Positions 30,697 to 39,400 of a DNA stretch of 64,000 nt are shown here, in pieces. The stretch comes from Rhodobacter sp. GTDB taxonomy: Bacteria > Pseudomonadota > Alphaproteobacteria > Rhodobacterales > Rhodobacteraceae. The position numbers and the translations under genes were made by a program. The stretch's first letter is position 1. Each line of letters begins with the position of its first letter. The notes beneath the pieces are model-generated. The model was not told the DNA's origin and did not search any database. It saw only the letters and a program-made list of their open reading frames with translations. Where the stretch lies: positions 1 through 64,000 of the forward strand of contig JAIXRW010000008.1 of the NCBI GenBank assembly GCA_027484985.1, written 5' to 3'.

Positions 30697-33130
30697 GAAA
30701 AGGGTCAGTGTGCGGCTGGTCGCCGAAGGCGGCCGTCAGGTCCGGGCCGAGCTGGAAGGGATCGGTGGGGCGGGAACGCGCGGGTTTGGCCGCCTCTCGT
30801 CGGAGATGGAACTGGCCAACGCCCGGCTTGGCAGCTTTGCCCGCAAAGCCGGGATTGCACTTGCGGCGGTGACGGCGGCCGCTGCGGCAGCGGGCGTGGC
30901 GATGGTCCGCTCGGGCCTCGAGGTGATTGGCGCGCAGGCCGACATGGCCGCATCGCTGAAGACCACCGTCGAAAGCCTGCAGGTTCTGACTTGGGCTGGC
31001 GAGTTGGCCGGGGTCTCGATGGGCGAGATCGAACAGGCCACCAAGAAGCTGACCACGCGGCTGTCTGAAGCGGCGGCCGGATCCGGATCGGCCGTCGGCG
31101 CGCTCGAACGATTGAACCTGACAGCCGCCGAACTGCAAGCGCTGCCACTCGACCAGCGCATCGTCGCCATTCAGGAAGCGCTGAACCGGTTTGTGCCCGA
31201 AGCGGAACGGGCTGCTGTCGCCTCTGACCTTTTCGGTGACAAGGCGGCGCTGGCGTTTCTTCGCATCGACCCGGCCACCTTGCGCGAGGCGGCACAGGAT
31301 GTGCGAGATTTCGGGGTGGCGGTCAGCGCGGCCGATGCCGACCAGATCGAACGCACCGGCGATGCCATCGCAAAGCTCAGCCTGATCTGGCTCGGACTGA
31401 CCAATCGCCTGACCGCCGCCGTCGCGCCGGCGCTTGAGACGGTGGCGAACGCACTGGCCGACATGGCGCGCGGCACCGGGCCCATCGGCGGCGCAATCTC
31501 CATGGTCTTCGACAACCTCGCCCGGCTTGCTACCTATGCCGCGACCTTCGCTGCCTTCATGGCGGGTCGCTGGGTGGCCGGGTTGGCCGTCGCTGCCCTG
31601 TCGGTGCGCGGCCTCGCCACTGCGCTGGTCATCATGCGCGGGGCGCTGATCCGAACCGGGATCGGTGCCCTGATCGTCGGCGCGGGGGAACTGGTCTATC
31701 AGTTGTCGCAACTTGTCACCCGTGTTGGTGGTGTCGGCGAGGCGTTCCGCCTGCTCGGCGATCTGGCATCGGAGGTCTGGTCGCGCATCGGCCTCGCGCT
31801 CGATGCGGCCTTCGCCAACATGGCTGCAGGCTGGGAAGGTTTGAATGCTGCCGGGCTTTCGGCCCTCGAAAGCACCATCGCGGGCGTGGTCAGCTTTGGC
31901 GACCGGACGGCTGCGATTTTCCAAGGCGCTTATGATGCCGCCGTGGCAATCTGGAGCAGTCTGCCCGGCGCCATCGGTGACTTCGCCTTTCAGGCCGCGA
32001 ACGGGCTGATCTCGGGCGTCGAGGCGATGCTGAACGGCGTCGTCACGCGCATCAACAATTTCATCAACGGGTTGAACGCCGCGTTGGACCTGCTGCCAGA
32101 CTGGGCGGTCGGCGAAGGTGGGGTGCGGGTTGGCACGCTTGACCCGGTGGAACTGGCGCGGATCGGCAACCCGTTCGAGGGCGCGGCAACTGCAGCCGGA
32201 GCGGCCGCTGCAGATGCATTTTCGGCAGCGCTGTCTCGGACGTATCTTGAACCGCCCGACCTCGGGCTGGGCGCGATGGCAGCCGATGCGCGTGGCCGGG
32301 CTGACGGTTACCGCGAAGCAGCAGGCATGCTGGCCGATGCTGCGGGTCGTCCGCTGGCCAGTTGGCAGGCGCTGCGCGATGCGGTGACCGGCACCGGGAC
32401 GGAAGCTGAGGCAGCACTGGCCGATGCCGCAAGTTCGGCGGATGCCCTGAACGCCGAGTTGGACGGCACCGCCGCCGCTGCCGGAAGCGCCGGTGCGGCT
32501 GCGCGCGAAGCCGGGGCTGAAGCTGCCGCAGGAGCCGATCGGGCCGCGACCGGATGGGGTGCAGTGACGGCAGCACTCGCCGACTATGCCGCCAAGGCGC
32601 GCGACATCGGTGGCGATATCGGCCAGGCACTGGTCGGGGCCTTTACCTCGGCCGAGAACGCGGTGGGCGAATTCGTCAAGACCGGCAAGCTCGACTTCCG
32701 CGATCTGGTCACGTCGATGATCGCCGATCTGGCCAAGCTGGCGGCGCGGACGTTCATCCTCGGACCGATTGCCAATGCATTGTCTGGCGCACTTGGCGGT
32801 GCGGGCGGGATCTTCGCCAACATCCTGCATGCGGGCGGCATGGTCGGATCGCCTGGCCCGGGCCGCATGGTCCCGGCTTTGGCATTCGCCGGAGCACCCC
32901 GGATGCACTCGGGAGGCTGGGCCGGGATCAAGCCCGACGAAGTTCCGGCGATCCTTCAGAAGGGCGAGCGCGTGCTCTCCCGCCGCGAGGCAGCAGGTTA
33001 CGGCCAATCCAGCGCGCCGGCGGTCAACGTCACCATCATGGCCCGCGATGCCGAAAGCTTCCGCCAATCGCGCACGCAGGTGGCCAGCGACATCGCCCGC
33101 GCCGTGTCGCTGGGTCGGAGGGGCATGTGA
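30689..33130 (+). CDS. Tail tape measure protein
   Basis: An 813-residue protein. It has an N-terminal head (MAEKRVSVRLVAEGGRQVRAELEGIG...), long Ala-rich helices and hydrophobic segments in the middle (about 245-345: AATFAAFMAGRWVAGLAVAALSV, LIRTGIGALIVGAGELVYQLSQLV), and a C-terminal region with MIADLAKLAARTFILGPIANALSGALGG and the conserved KPDEVPAILQKGERVLSRREA close. The length fits a siphovirus tail of moderate length if the usual residue-to-length rule holds. Hydrophobic segments may help DNA entry. It follows the frameshifted chaperones as expected. Confidence 0.9.
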   Translation: MAEKRVSVRLVAEGGRQVRAELEGIGGAGTRGFGRLSSEMELANARLGSFARKAGIALAAVTAAAAAAGVAMVRSGLEVIGAQADMAASLKTTVESLQVLTWAGELAGVSMGEIEQATKKLTTRLSEAAAGSGSAVGALERLNLTAAELQALPLDQRIVAIQEALNRFVPEAERAAVASDLFGDKAALAFLRIDPATLREAAQDVRDFGVAVSAADADQIERTGDAIAKLSLIWLGLTNRLTAAVAPALETVANALADMARGTGPIGGAISMVFDNLARLATYAATFAAFMAGRWVAGLAVAALSVRGLATALVIMRGALIRTGIGALIVGAGELVYQLSQLVTRVGGVGEAFRLLGDLASEVWSRIGLALDAAFANMAAGWEGLNAAGLSALESTIAGVVSFGDRTAAIFQGAYDAAVAIWSSLPGAIGDFAFQAANGLISGVEAMLNGVVTRINNFINGLNAALDLLPDWAVGEGGVRVGTLDPVELARIGNPFEGAATAAGAAAADAFSAALSRTYLEPPDLGLGAMAADARGRADGYREAAGMLADAAGRPLASWQALRDAVTGTGTEAEAALADAASSADALNAELDGTAAAAGSAGAAAREAGAEAAAGADRAATGWGAVTAALADYAAKARDIGGDIGQALVGAFTSAENAVGEFVKTGKLDFRDLVTSMIADLAKLAARTFILGPIANALSGALGGAGGIFANILHAGGMVGSPGPGRMVPALAFAGAPRMHSGGWAGIKPDEVPAILQKGERVLSRREAAGYGQSSAPAVNVTIMARDAESFRQSRTQVASDIARAVSLGRRGM

Positions 33131-33756
33131 TGGCGTTTCACGAGGTCAGGTTCCCCGACAACATCAGCCGCGGGGCGCGCGGCGGGCCGGAACGGCGCAC
33201 GCAAGTGATCGAACTGGCCTCCGGCGATGAGGAGCGCAACGCCAGTTGGGCCAACTCGCGCCGCCGCTACGATGTGGCCTATGGCATCCGCCGCGCCGAC
33301 GATCTGGCGGCGGTCGTGGCCTTCTTCGAGGCACGAAACGGCCGCCTGCACGGCTTTCGCTACAAGGATTGGGCCGACTACAAATCCTGCCTGCCATCGC
33401 AGGCGGTGGCCCCGACCGACCAGCCCATCGGCACCGGCAATGGTGCGGTCAACACATTCGCCCTGCTGAAACGCTACGCTTCCGGCGCGCAAAGCTGGAC
33501 CCGCGCGATTGCTAAGCCGGTGGCAGGGACGGTCCGCATCGCACTGAACGGCGTCGAGCAGATGTCCGGCTGGAGCGTCAACACCGCCACCGGCAGCGTC
33601 ACCTTTACCACTGCCCCCGGCGCGGGCGTTGCAATCACGGCGGGCTTCGAATTCGACGTCCCCGTTCGCTTTGACACCGACATGCTCGACGTCACCCTCG
33701 ATCTCGAGCGGCTCGGGTCGATCACATCCATCCCGCTGCTGGAGATCCGGCGATGA
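33130..33756 (+). CDS. DUF2460 tail-tip protein (GTA gp12-like distal tail)
   Basis: A 208-residue protein starting MAFHEVRFPDNISRGARGGPERRTQVIELASGDEERNASWANSRRRYDVAYGIR, the DUF2460 signature shared with gene transfer agent gp12 and Rhodobacter phages. The second half (GFEFDVPVRFDTDMLDVTLDLERLGSITSIPLLEIRR) is equally conserved. It forms the distal tail ring linking tube to baseplate. The start overlaps the tape measure stop by one base, and the holin gene starts 4 bases before its end. In GTA the next gene would be DUF2163; here a lysis cassette comes between. Confidence 0.85.
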   Translation: MAFHEVRFPDNISRGARGGPERRTQVIELASGDEERNASWANSRRRYDVAYGIRRADDLAAVVAFFEARNGRLHGFRYKDWADYKSCLPSQAVAPTDQPIGTGNGAVNTFALLKRYASGAQSWTRAIAKPVAGTVRIALNGVEQMSGWSVNTATGSVTFTTAPGAGVAITAGFEFDVPVRFDTDMLDVTLDLERLGSITSIPLLEIRR

Positions 33757-34103
33757 ACGAAGAAACCGGCTTTGTGGCCGCTGTGCTGCGCGATCTGGCA
33801 ACCTCCACCGCCGTCATCCTTGCGGCCTGGGGCGCGCTTGGCGGGGCCACCAACGCCCTGACCACCCGGATGCGTCTGCGCGATGCCCTGCGACATATCT
33901 TGCTGGGCGGGCTGATCGCGGCGGGGATGGGCAGCCTGTCCATGGCAATCATCACCGCCTGGCTTGGCCTTCCATCTCAGGCAATCCCCGCCGGGGGTGC
34001 GGCGGGGTCCGCCGCCTATCTGGTCGGCGTCTTCGGCCCCGCCTTCATCGAGGTCGTCCTCGCCCGGCTGCGCAGCGGCAAGGGGGGCAACCCCGATGCA
34101 TGA
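33753..34103 (+). CDS. Phage holin-like membrane protein
   Basis: A 116-residue protein with three hydrophobic segments (about 12-30, 47-70 and 80-102) and charged ends. ALRHILLGGLIAAGMGSLSMAIITAWLGLP and AAGSAAYLVGVFGPAFIEVVLARLRSGKGG resemble phage holin families. It should control timing of lysis by opening the inner membrane. The ATG overlaps the DUF2460 stop (ATGA), and its stop overlaps the next small gene. It is placed before the lysozyme gene, forming a lysis cassette. Confidence 0.75.
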   Translation: MNEETGFVAAVLRDLATSTAVILAAWGALGGATNALTTRMRLRDALRHILLGGLIAAGMGSLSMAIITAWLGLPSQAIPAGGAAGSAAYLVGVFGPAFIEVVLARLRSGKGGNPDA

Positions 34104-34230
34104 ACTTCTCCGCCTTGCACGCGCCATCCGCTGCGATGCCGCCGATCCGGCTCAGACCTTCGGCCATCGCCTGCGCATCGGCCTGCTGGTGGCTGTCCTG
34201 ATCCTGATCCTTTCCTCCATCGTCGGGTGA
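34096..34230 (+). CDS. Small single-span membrane protein of the lysis cassette
   Basis: A 44-residue protein MHELLRLARAIRCDAADPAQTFGHRLRIGLLVAVLILILSSIVG with one C-terminal transmembrane helix (about 28-43). It starts 8 bases inside the holin gene and ends 5 bases before the lysozyme. It could be an accessory holin, antiholin or a pinholin-like protein; nothing decides among these. It is too short for many gene finders, but the overlapping arrangement and typical composition support it. Confidence 0.6.
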   Translation: MHELLRLARAIRCDAADPAQTFGHRLRIGLLVAVLILILSSIVG

Positions 34231-34234
34231 TCCC

Positions 34235-34903
34235 ATGCACATGACAGACCGGGGGCTTCTGGCCCTCGTCCGGCACGAAGGACTCGTGCCCGGACCCTAT
34301 CTCGATGTCAAAAACGTCTGGACCTTCGGCATCGGCCACACCGCTGCCGCTGGTCCACCCGATCCGGCACGGATGCCGCGTGGCATGCCCGATGATCTCG
34401 ATGCAGGAATCCGCGAGGCGTTCCGGCTCTTCCGCAGCGACATCGTCGCCTACGAGGCCGAGGTGCTGCGCGCGGTGAAGGTGCCGCTGGAACCGCACGA
34501 GTTCGATGCGCTAGTCAGCTTCCACTACAACACCGGCGGCATCGCGAAAGCGTCGCTGACCCGCCACCTGAACGCAGGCAACCGCGCCGCCGCCGCGCAG
34601 GGCTTCATGGGTTGGCTCCGACCCGCCGCGATCCGTACGCGCCGCGAGGCCGAACGCGATCTGTTCCGGGATGGCCGCTACCCGACCGGCACCATTCCTG
34701 TCTGGGCGGTCGACCGCAACGGCCGGGTGGATTTCTCTCGGCCCATTCGACGGCTGACCGAGGCCGAGGCGCTGGCACTTCTGCGCCCGACGAGCCAACC
34801 GGTGCCGTTGCCCGTGCCACTGCCGGTACCGACCCAACCGTCTGCCGCCCGGTCGTGGTGGCACCGGATGATGGAATTTCTCACAGGAAAGGCAACATCA
34901 TGA
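34235..34903 (+). CDS. Endolysin, T4-type lysozyme (GH24)
   Basis: A 222-residue protein. Glu15 (RHEG), Asp24 (PYLD) and Thr30 (VWTFGIGHT) reproduce the spacing of the T4 lysozyme triad Glu11-Asp20-Thr26, so it should cleave the glycan strands of peptidoglycan. FDALVSFHYNTGGIAKASLTRHLNAG is the second conserved block. A Pro-rich linker (QPVPLPVPLPVP) and a short amphipathic tail (SWWHRMMEFLTG) follow the catalytic domain and may bind membrane. No signal peptide is visible, so release through the holin lesion is expected. It is the third gene of the lysis cassette. Confidence 0.9.
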   Translation: MHMTDRGLLALVRHEGLVPGPYLDVKNVWTFGIGHTAAAGPPDPARMPRGMPDDLDAGIREAFRLFRSDIVAYEAEVLRAVKVPLEPHEFDALVSFHYNTGGIAKASLTRHLNAGNRAAAAQGFMGWLRPAAIRTRREAERDLFRDGRYPTGTIPVWAVDRNGRVDFSRPIRRLTEAEALALLRPTSQPVPLPVPLPVPTQPSAARSWWHRMMEFLTGKATS

Positions 34904-35109
34904 ACTGGAACCTCGCACGCGGGCTTGTCTATCTGGCCTGTCTTGCCGCCTCCGGGCTGGCCATTGCCGGGCTGGCGGATTTCGATCTTTTGACCGGCAG
35001 CTTCGACCTGCGCCCCTTCAACCTCTACGCCCTGACCGGCACCGCCGGGGGCGTGGTCTCCTCGGCGCTGGCTTCTGTCGCCCTGTGGCGCGGTTGGGGG
35101 CGCAAGTGA
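34900..35109 (+). CDS. Small membrane protein of the lysis cassette
   Basis: A 69-residue protein with two hydrophobic helices (LVYLACLAASGLAIAGLADF and LTGTAGGVVSSALASVALWRG) and a short loop. It overlaps the lysozyme stop (ATGA) and the GTG start of the DUF2163 gene. It is possibly a second holin or a spanin-like partner; there is no lipobox or signal-cleavage site for an outer-membrane spanin. The family is not recognised. Confidence 0.6.
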   Translation: MNWNLARGLVYLACLAASGLAIAGLADFDLLTGSFDLRPFNLYALTGTAGGVVSSALASVALWRGWGRK

Positions 35110-35990
35110 AGGCGCTCCCGCCCGCACTACAGGCCCATCTCGACGAAGGCACGACAACGCTGGCCTGGTGCTGGCGGATCTTGCGGGCCGATGGGGTTAC
35201 GCTCGGCTTTACCGATCATGACCAGACACTGACGTTTGACGGCACCGATTTCGAGCCGGAGAGCGGCTTCGCGGCCTCCGAAGTGCGCTCGGGGTCCGAC
35301 CTGTCTGTGGACGCGCAGGATGCCCAAGGCGTTCTGTCCTCCGACCGGATCACCGAGACCGACATCCTTGACGGTCGCTGGGACAATGCGGCCGTCGAGG
35401 TCTGGCGCGTGAACTGGGCCGCGACCTCCCAGCGCCTGCTGATGCGGCGCGGGGCCATTGGCCAGATCCGGCGCGGGCGATTGGCGTTCGTGGCCGAGGT
35501 GCGATCCCTGGCCCATGTGCTGGGCCAAACCGTCGGCCGGACGTTTCAGGCGACATGCGATGCGGCCCTTGGCGATGTGCGCTGCGGGGTCGATCTCGAG
35601 GCCCCGGCCTTCAAGGGCACCGGCGCGATCATCGACCTGCTGCGCGACCGTGCCTTCACCGCCTCGGGGCTTGGCGGTTTCACGTCCGGCTGGTTCACCT
35701 TCGGCACCCTCGACTGGACGAGTGGAGCCAATGCCGGGAGGCGGGCCGAGGTGCTGGCGCATGACCTCGTCGATGGCGTCGCCATCCTGACCCTGCTGGA
35801 AGCGCCGGTGCGCGCCATCGTCGCGACCAACACCTTCACCATCAGCGCTGGGTGCGACAAGCGCATCGTGACGTGTGGCGCGAAGTTCGGCAATGTCGCC
35901 AACTTCCGGGGCTTTCCCAACATCCCCGGCCAGGACGCTGTCCTGCGCTATGCCACCACCGATGGCGGCCACGAGGGGGCTGTGCTGTGA
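35106..35990 (+). CDS. DUF2163 baseplate hub protein (GTA gp13-like)
   Basis: A 294-residue protein from the GTG at 35106 that overlaps the previous stop. LAWCWRILRADGVTLGFTDHDQTLTFDGTDFEPESGFAASEVRSGSDLSVDAQDAQGVLSSDRITETDILDGRWDNA is the DUF2163 signature, and the C-terminal CDKRIVTCGAKFGNVANFRGFPNIPGQDAVLRY is the second conserved block with paired cysteines. It belongs to the tail tip of Rhodobacter-type phages and gene transfer agents. It overlaps the NlpC/P60 gene by 4 bases. Confidence 0.85.
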   Translation: MKALPPALQAHLDEGTTTLAWCWRILRADGVTLGFTDHDQTLTFDGTDFEPESGFAASEVRSGSDLSVDAQDAQGVLSSDRITETDILDGRWDNAAVEVWRVNWAATSQRLLMRRGAIGQIRRGRLAFVAEVRSLAHVLGQTVGRTFQATCDAALGDVRCGVDLEAPAFKGTGAIIDLLRDRAFTASGLGGFTSGWFTFGTLDWTSGANAGRRAEVLAHDLVDGVAILTLLEAPVRAIVATNTFTISAGCDKRIVTCGAKFGNVANFRGFPNIPGQDAVLRYATTDGGHEGAVL

Positions 35991-36421
35991 CAGCGGCCGA
36001 TCCCGACATGGTCATTGCCGCCGCCCGGTCCTGGCTTGGAACGCCCTACCACGATCAGGCCAGTCTCAAGGGCGTCGGCTGCGATTGCCTTGGCCTTGCG
36101 CGCGGCGTCTGGCGCAATGTCGTCGGGCCTGAACCTTTCCCAATCCCGCCCTACAGCCGGGACTGGGGTGAGAGCGGCCCGCGCGAGGTTCTTGCCGAAG
36201 GTGCGCGGCGGATGATGCCCGAGATCGCACCCGGTAACGCCCCGCTGGGCGCGCTGATCCTGTTCCGCATGATGCCGCGCGCCGTCGCCAAACATGTCGG
36301 CATCCTGACCGAGCCCGGCACCTTCCTGCATGCCTACGAGCGGCTCGGCGTGATCGAGGAACCGCTGACCCCAACGTGGCGACGGCGCATTGCCTTCGCC
36401 TTCCTGTTTCCCCAACGCTGA
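35987..36421 (+). CDS. NlpC/P60 peptidase of the tail tip (GTA gp14-like)
   Basis: A 144-residue protein using the GTG at 35987. WLGTPYHDQASLKGVGCDCLGLARGVW carries the NlpC/P60 nucleophile (Cys34 in GCDCLGL) and AKHVGIL the catalytic His. It should cleave peptide cross-links of peptidoglycan during DNA entry. It lies in the same order as GTA gp12-gp13-gp14-gp15 apart from the inserted lysis genes. The megatron gene follows 10 bases after its stop. Confidence 0.85.
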   Translation: MTAADPDMVIAAARSWLGTPYHDQASLKGVGCDCLGLARGVWRNVVGPEPFPIPPYSRDWGESGPREVLAEGARRMMPEIAPGNAPLGALILFRMMPRAVAKHVGILTEPGTFLHAYERLGVIEEPLTPTWRRRIAFAFLFPQR

Positions 36422-36430
36422 GAGTTTTCC

Positions 36431-39400
36431 ATGGCCACGCTTGTCCTCGGCGCTGTCGGCACTGCCATCGGCGGGGCCTTTGGTGGTGCGATCCTCGGCT
36501 TTTCCGGCGCAGCCATCGGCGGTTTCATCGGCTCGACCGTGGGATCGGTCGTCGACAGCTGGATCGTGTCGTCGCTTGCCCCGGCCCAGCGGATCGAAGG
36601 GGCGCGGCTCGACACGCTGCGCATCACTTCGGCCACCGAGGGTGCGGTGGTCCCGCGGCTTTACGGGCGCATGCGGATCGGCGGCAACATCATCTGGGCC
36701 ACGGATTTCCGCGAGGAAACCAAGACCACCACGCAGGGCGGCGGCAAGGGCGGCGGGGGCGGCAAGGTCAAGACGACCGAATACCTCTACTATGCGTCCT
36801 TCGCCGTGGCGCTGTGCGAGGGGCCGATCACCGGCATCGGCCGCGTCTGGGCTGACGGCAAGGCGATGGACATGACCGGCGTGACCTGGCGATGGTATTC
36901 CGGCAACGAGGTGCAAACGGCCGATCCCTTTATCGTCGCCAAGTTGGGCGCGGCCAACACCCCTGCCTATCGCGGCACTGCTTATGTCGTATTCGAGGAT
37001 CTGGCGCTGGCGACCTTCGGCAACCGCTTGCCGCAGCTGTCGTTCGAAGTCTTCCGCCCGCTGGCCGATCCGGACACCGCCGAGAGCCTGACCCGTGCCG
37101 TCACCCTGATTCCGGCCTCGGGCGAGTTCACCTACGCCACCGATGCCATCCGCAAGGGCAGCGGTGGGGCGACGGTCGCGGAGAACCTGAACGCGCTGCC
37201 CGATCAGCCGGACATCGTCGTGGCGCTGGACCGGTTGCAGGCCATGGCACCGGCCGTCGAAAGCGTCAGCCTCGTGGTGGCCTGGTTTGGCAACGACTTG
37301 CGCGCAGGGTTCTGCAAGGTGAAACCGGGTGTCGAGGTTGCCACAAAGGCCACAACGCCCGCCAACTGGTCGGTGAATGGCGTCAGCCGGGCCAGCGCGC
37401 ATCTGGTCAGCCGTGATGCCGAAGATCGCCCGGTCTATGGCGGCACGCCGGCGGATTTCGCGGTGGTGCAGGCAATCCAGGAGATGAAGGCGCGCGGGCT
37501 GCGCGTCACCTTCTATCCCTTTCTGCTGATGGACGTGCCGCCCGGCAATGTGCTGCCGAACCCCTACAGCGCCAATGCCGCCACGCCGGGCCAGCCCGCC
37601 TTCCCGTGGCGGGGGCGGATCACCTGTTCCCCGGCGGCTGGCTTTGCCGGATCGGTGGACAAGACCGGCACGGCCGCAACCCAAGTGTCTGCGCTGTTCG
37701 GGGCGGCGACGCCGGGCAATTTCAACGTGTCGGGCGAGAGCGTCAGCTTCACCGGCTCGCCCAGCGACTGGGGCCTGCGCCGAATGGTGCTGCACTACGC
37801 GCACCTCTGTGCAGTAGTGGGCGGGGTCGATGCCTTCCTGATCGGCACCGAGATGCCCGGCCTGACCACCATCCGCTCGGGGGCCAGCACCTATCCTGCC
37901 GTGACGGCATTCAAGACCCTCGCGGCTGACGTGAGCTCCATTCTAGGCGCGGGCACCAAGATCGGCTATGCCGCCGACTGGTCGGAATACTTCGGCCATC
38001 ATCCGCAGGACGGCAGCGGCGACGTCTATTTCCACCTCGATCCGCTCTGGTCGGACGCCAACATCGACTTCGTCGGCATCGACAACTACCTGCCGCTGTC
38101 CGATTGGCGCGACGGCTTCGACCATGCCGACGCGCTTGAAAGCTGGCCAGCGATCTACGACCGGGCCTATCTGCAGGCGAACATCGCCGGGGGTGAGGGG
38201 TTCGACTGGTTCTACGCCAGCGCCGCCGACCGCTCCGCGCAAATCCGCACGTCCATCACCGATGGCGCGGCGGGCAAGCCGTGGGTGTTCCGCCCGAAGG
38301 ACATCCGCGCCTGGTGGACGAACCCGCATTTCAACCGGCCCGGCGGGGTGGAGAGCGGCACGCCAACCACATGGGTGCCGCAATCGAAACCCATCCGCTT
38401 TACCGAACTGGGATGCCCCGCCATTGACCGGGGAACCAACCAGCCCAATGTCTTCTTCGACCCGAAGTCGTCGGAAAGCTTCACGCCATACTTCTCACGG
38501 GGTTGGCGGGATGACGCGATCCAGCGGGCCTATCTCGAGGCAAGCTACCTGTACTGGGGCGACGCGGCCAACAACCCGATCTCCGCCATCTATGGCGGCC
38601 GCATGGTGCATGTGCCGGAATGCGCCGCCTGGACCTGGGACGCGCGGCCCTATCCTTTTTTCCCCGAACTGACCGATGTCTGGACCGATGGCCCGAACTG
38701 GCGGCTTGGCCATTGGCTGACCGGGAGGCTGGGCGCGGTGTCGCTCGCAGCCCTCGTTCGTCACCTCTGCCTGCGCGCCGGGATGCCCGAAGCGCTGATC
38801 GACGTGTCCGGCCTCTGGGGCGCGGTCGAGGGCTATGCCATCACCGCGCTGGAAGCGCCGCGATCCTCGATCAGCACGCTGGCCCGGCATTTCGGGTTCG
38901 ATGCCATCGAGACGGAGGGCATGATCCGCTTTGTCATGCGCGGGCGGGCGTCCAGCATCACTCTAACGCATGACCACCTTGTCGCCGCCCGCGAGGGCGA
39001 GGCGCTGGAACTGGTCCGCGCGCAGGAAACCGAACTGCCGCAGGCGCTGAAATGGCAGGTCGCCCGCGCCGACGAGGACTATGACGCGGCTCTTGTCGAA
39101 GCCCGTCGCATCACGGTCGACACCACCCGCATCGCGTCCGAGTCCTTCCCGATGGCCATCCCGCCCGAGGAGGCCGAACGCCGCTGCCGCCGCGCGCTCA
39201 TGGAAGCCTGGATCGGCCGCGAAAGCGGGACCTTCCGCCTGCCGCCGTCGCGGCTGGCGCTGGACCCGGCCGACGTGATCCGGCTGCTGCATGACGGTCG
39301 CGAGATCGAGTTGCGCCTTGTGTCCATCGCCGATTCCGATGGGCGCGGCATGGAGGCCGTCCGTCAGGACCGCGCCGCCTATGATCTGCCTCCCGGCGAT

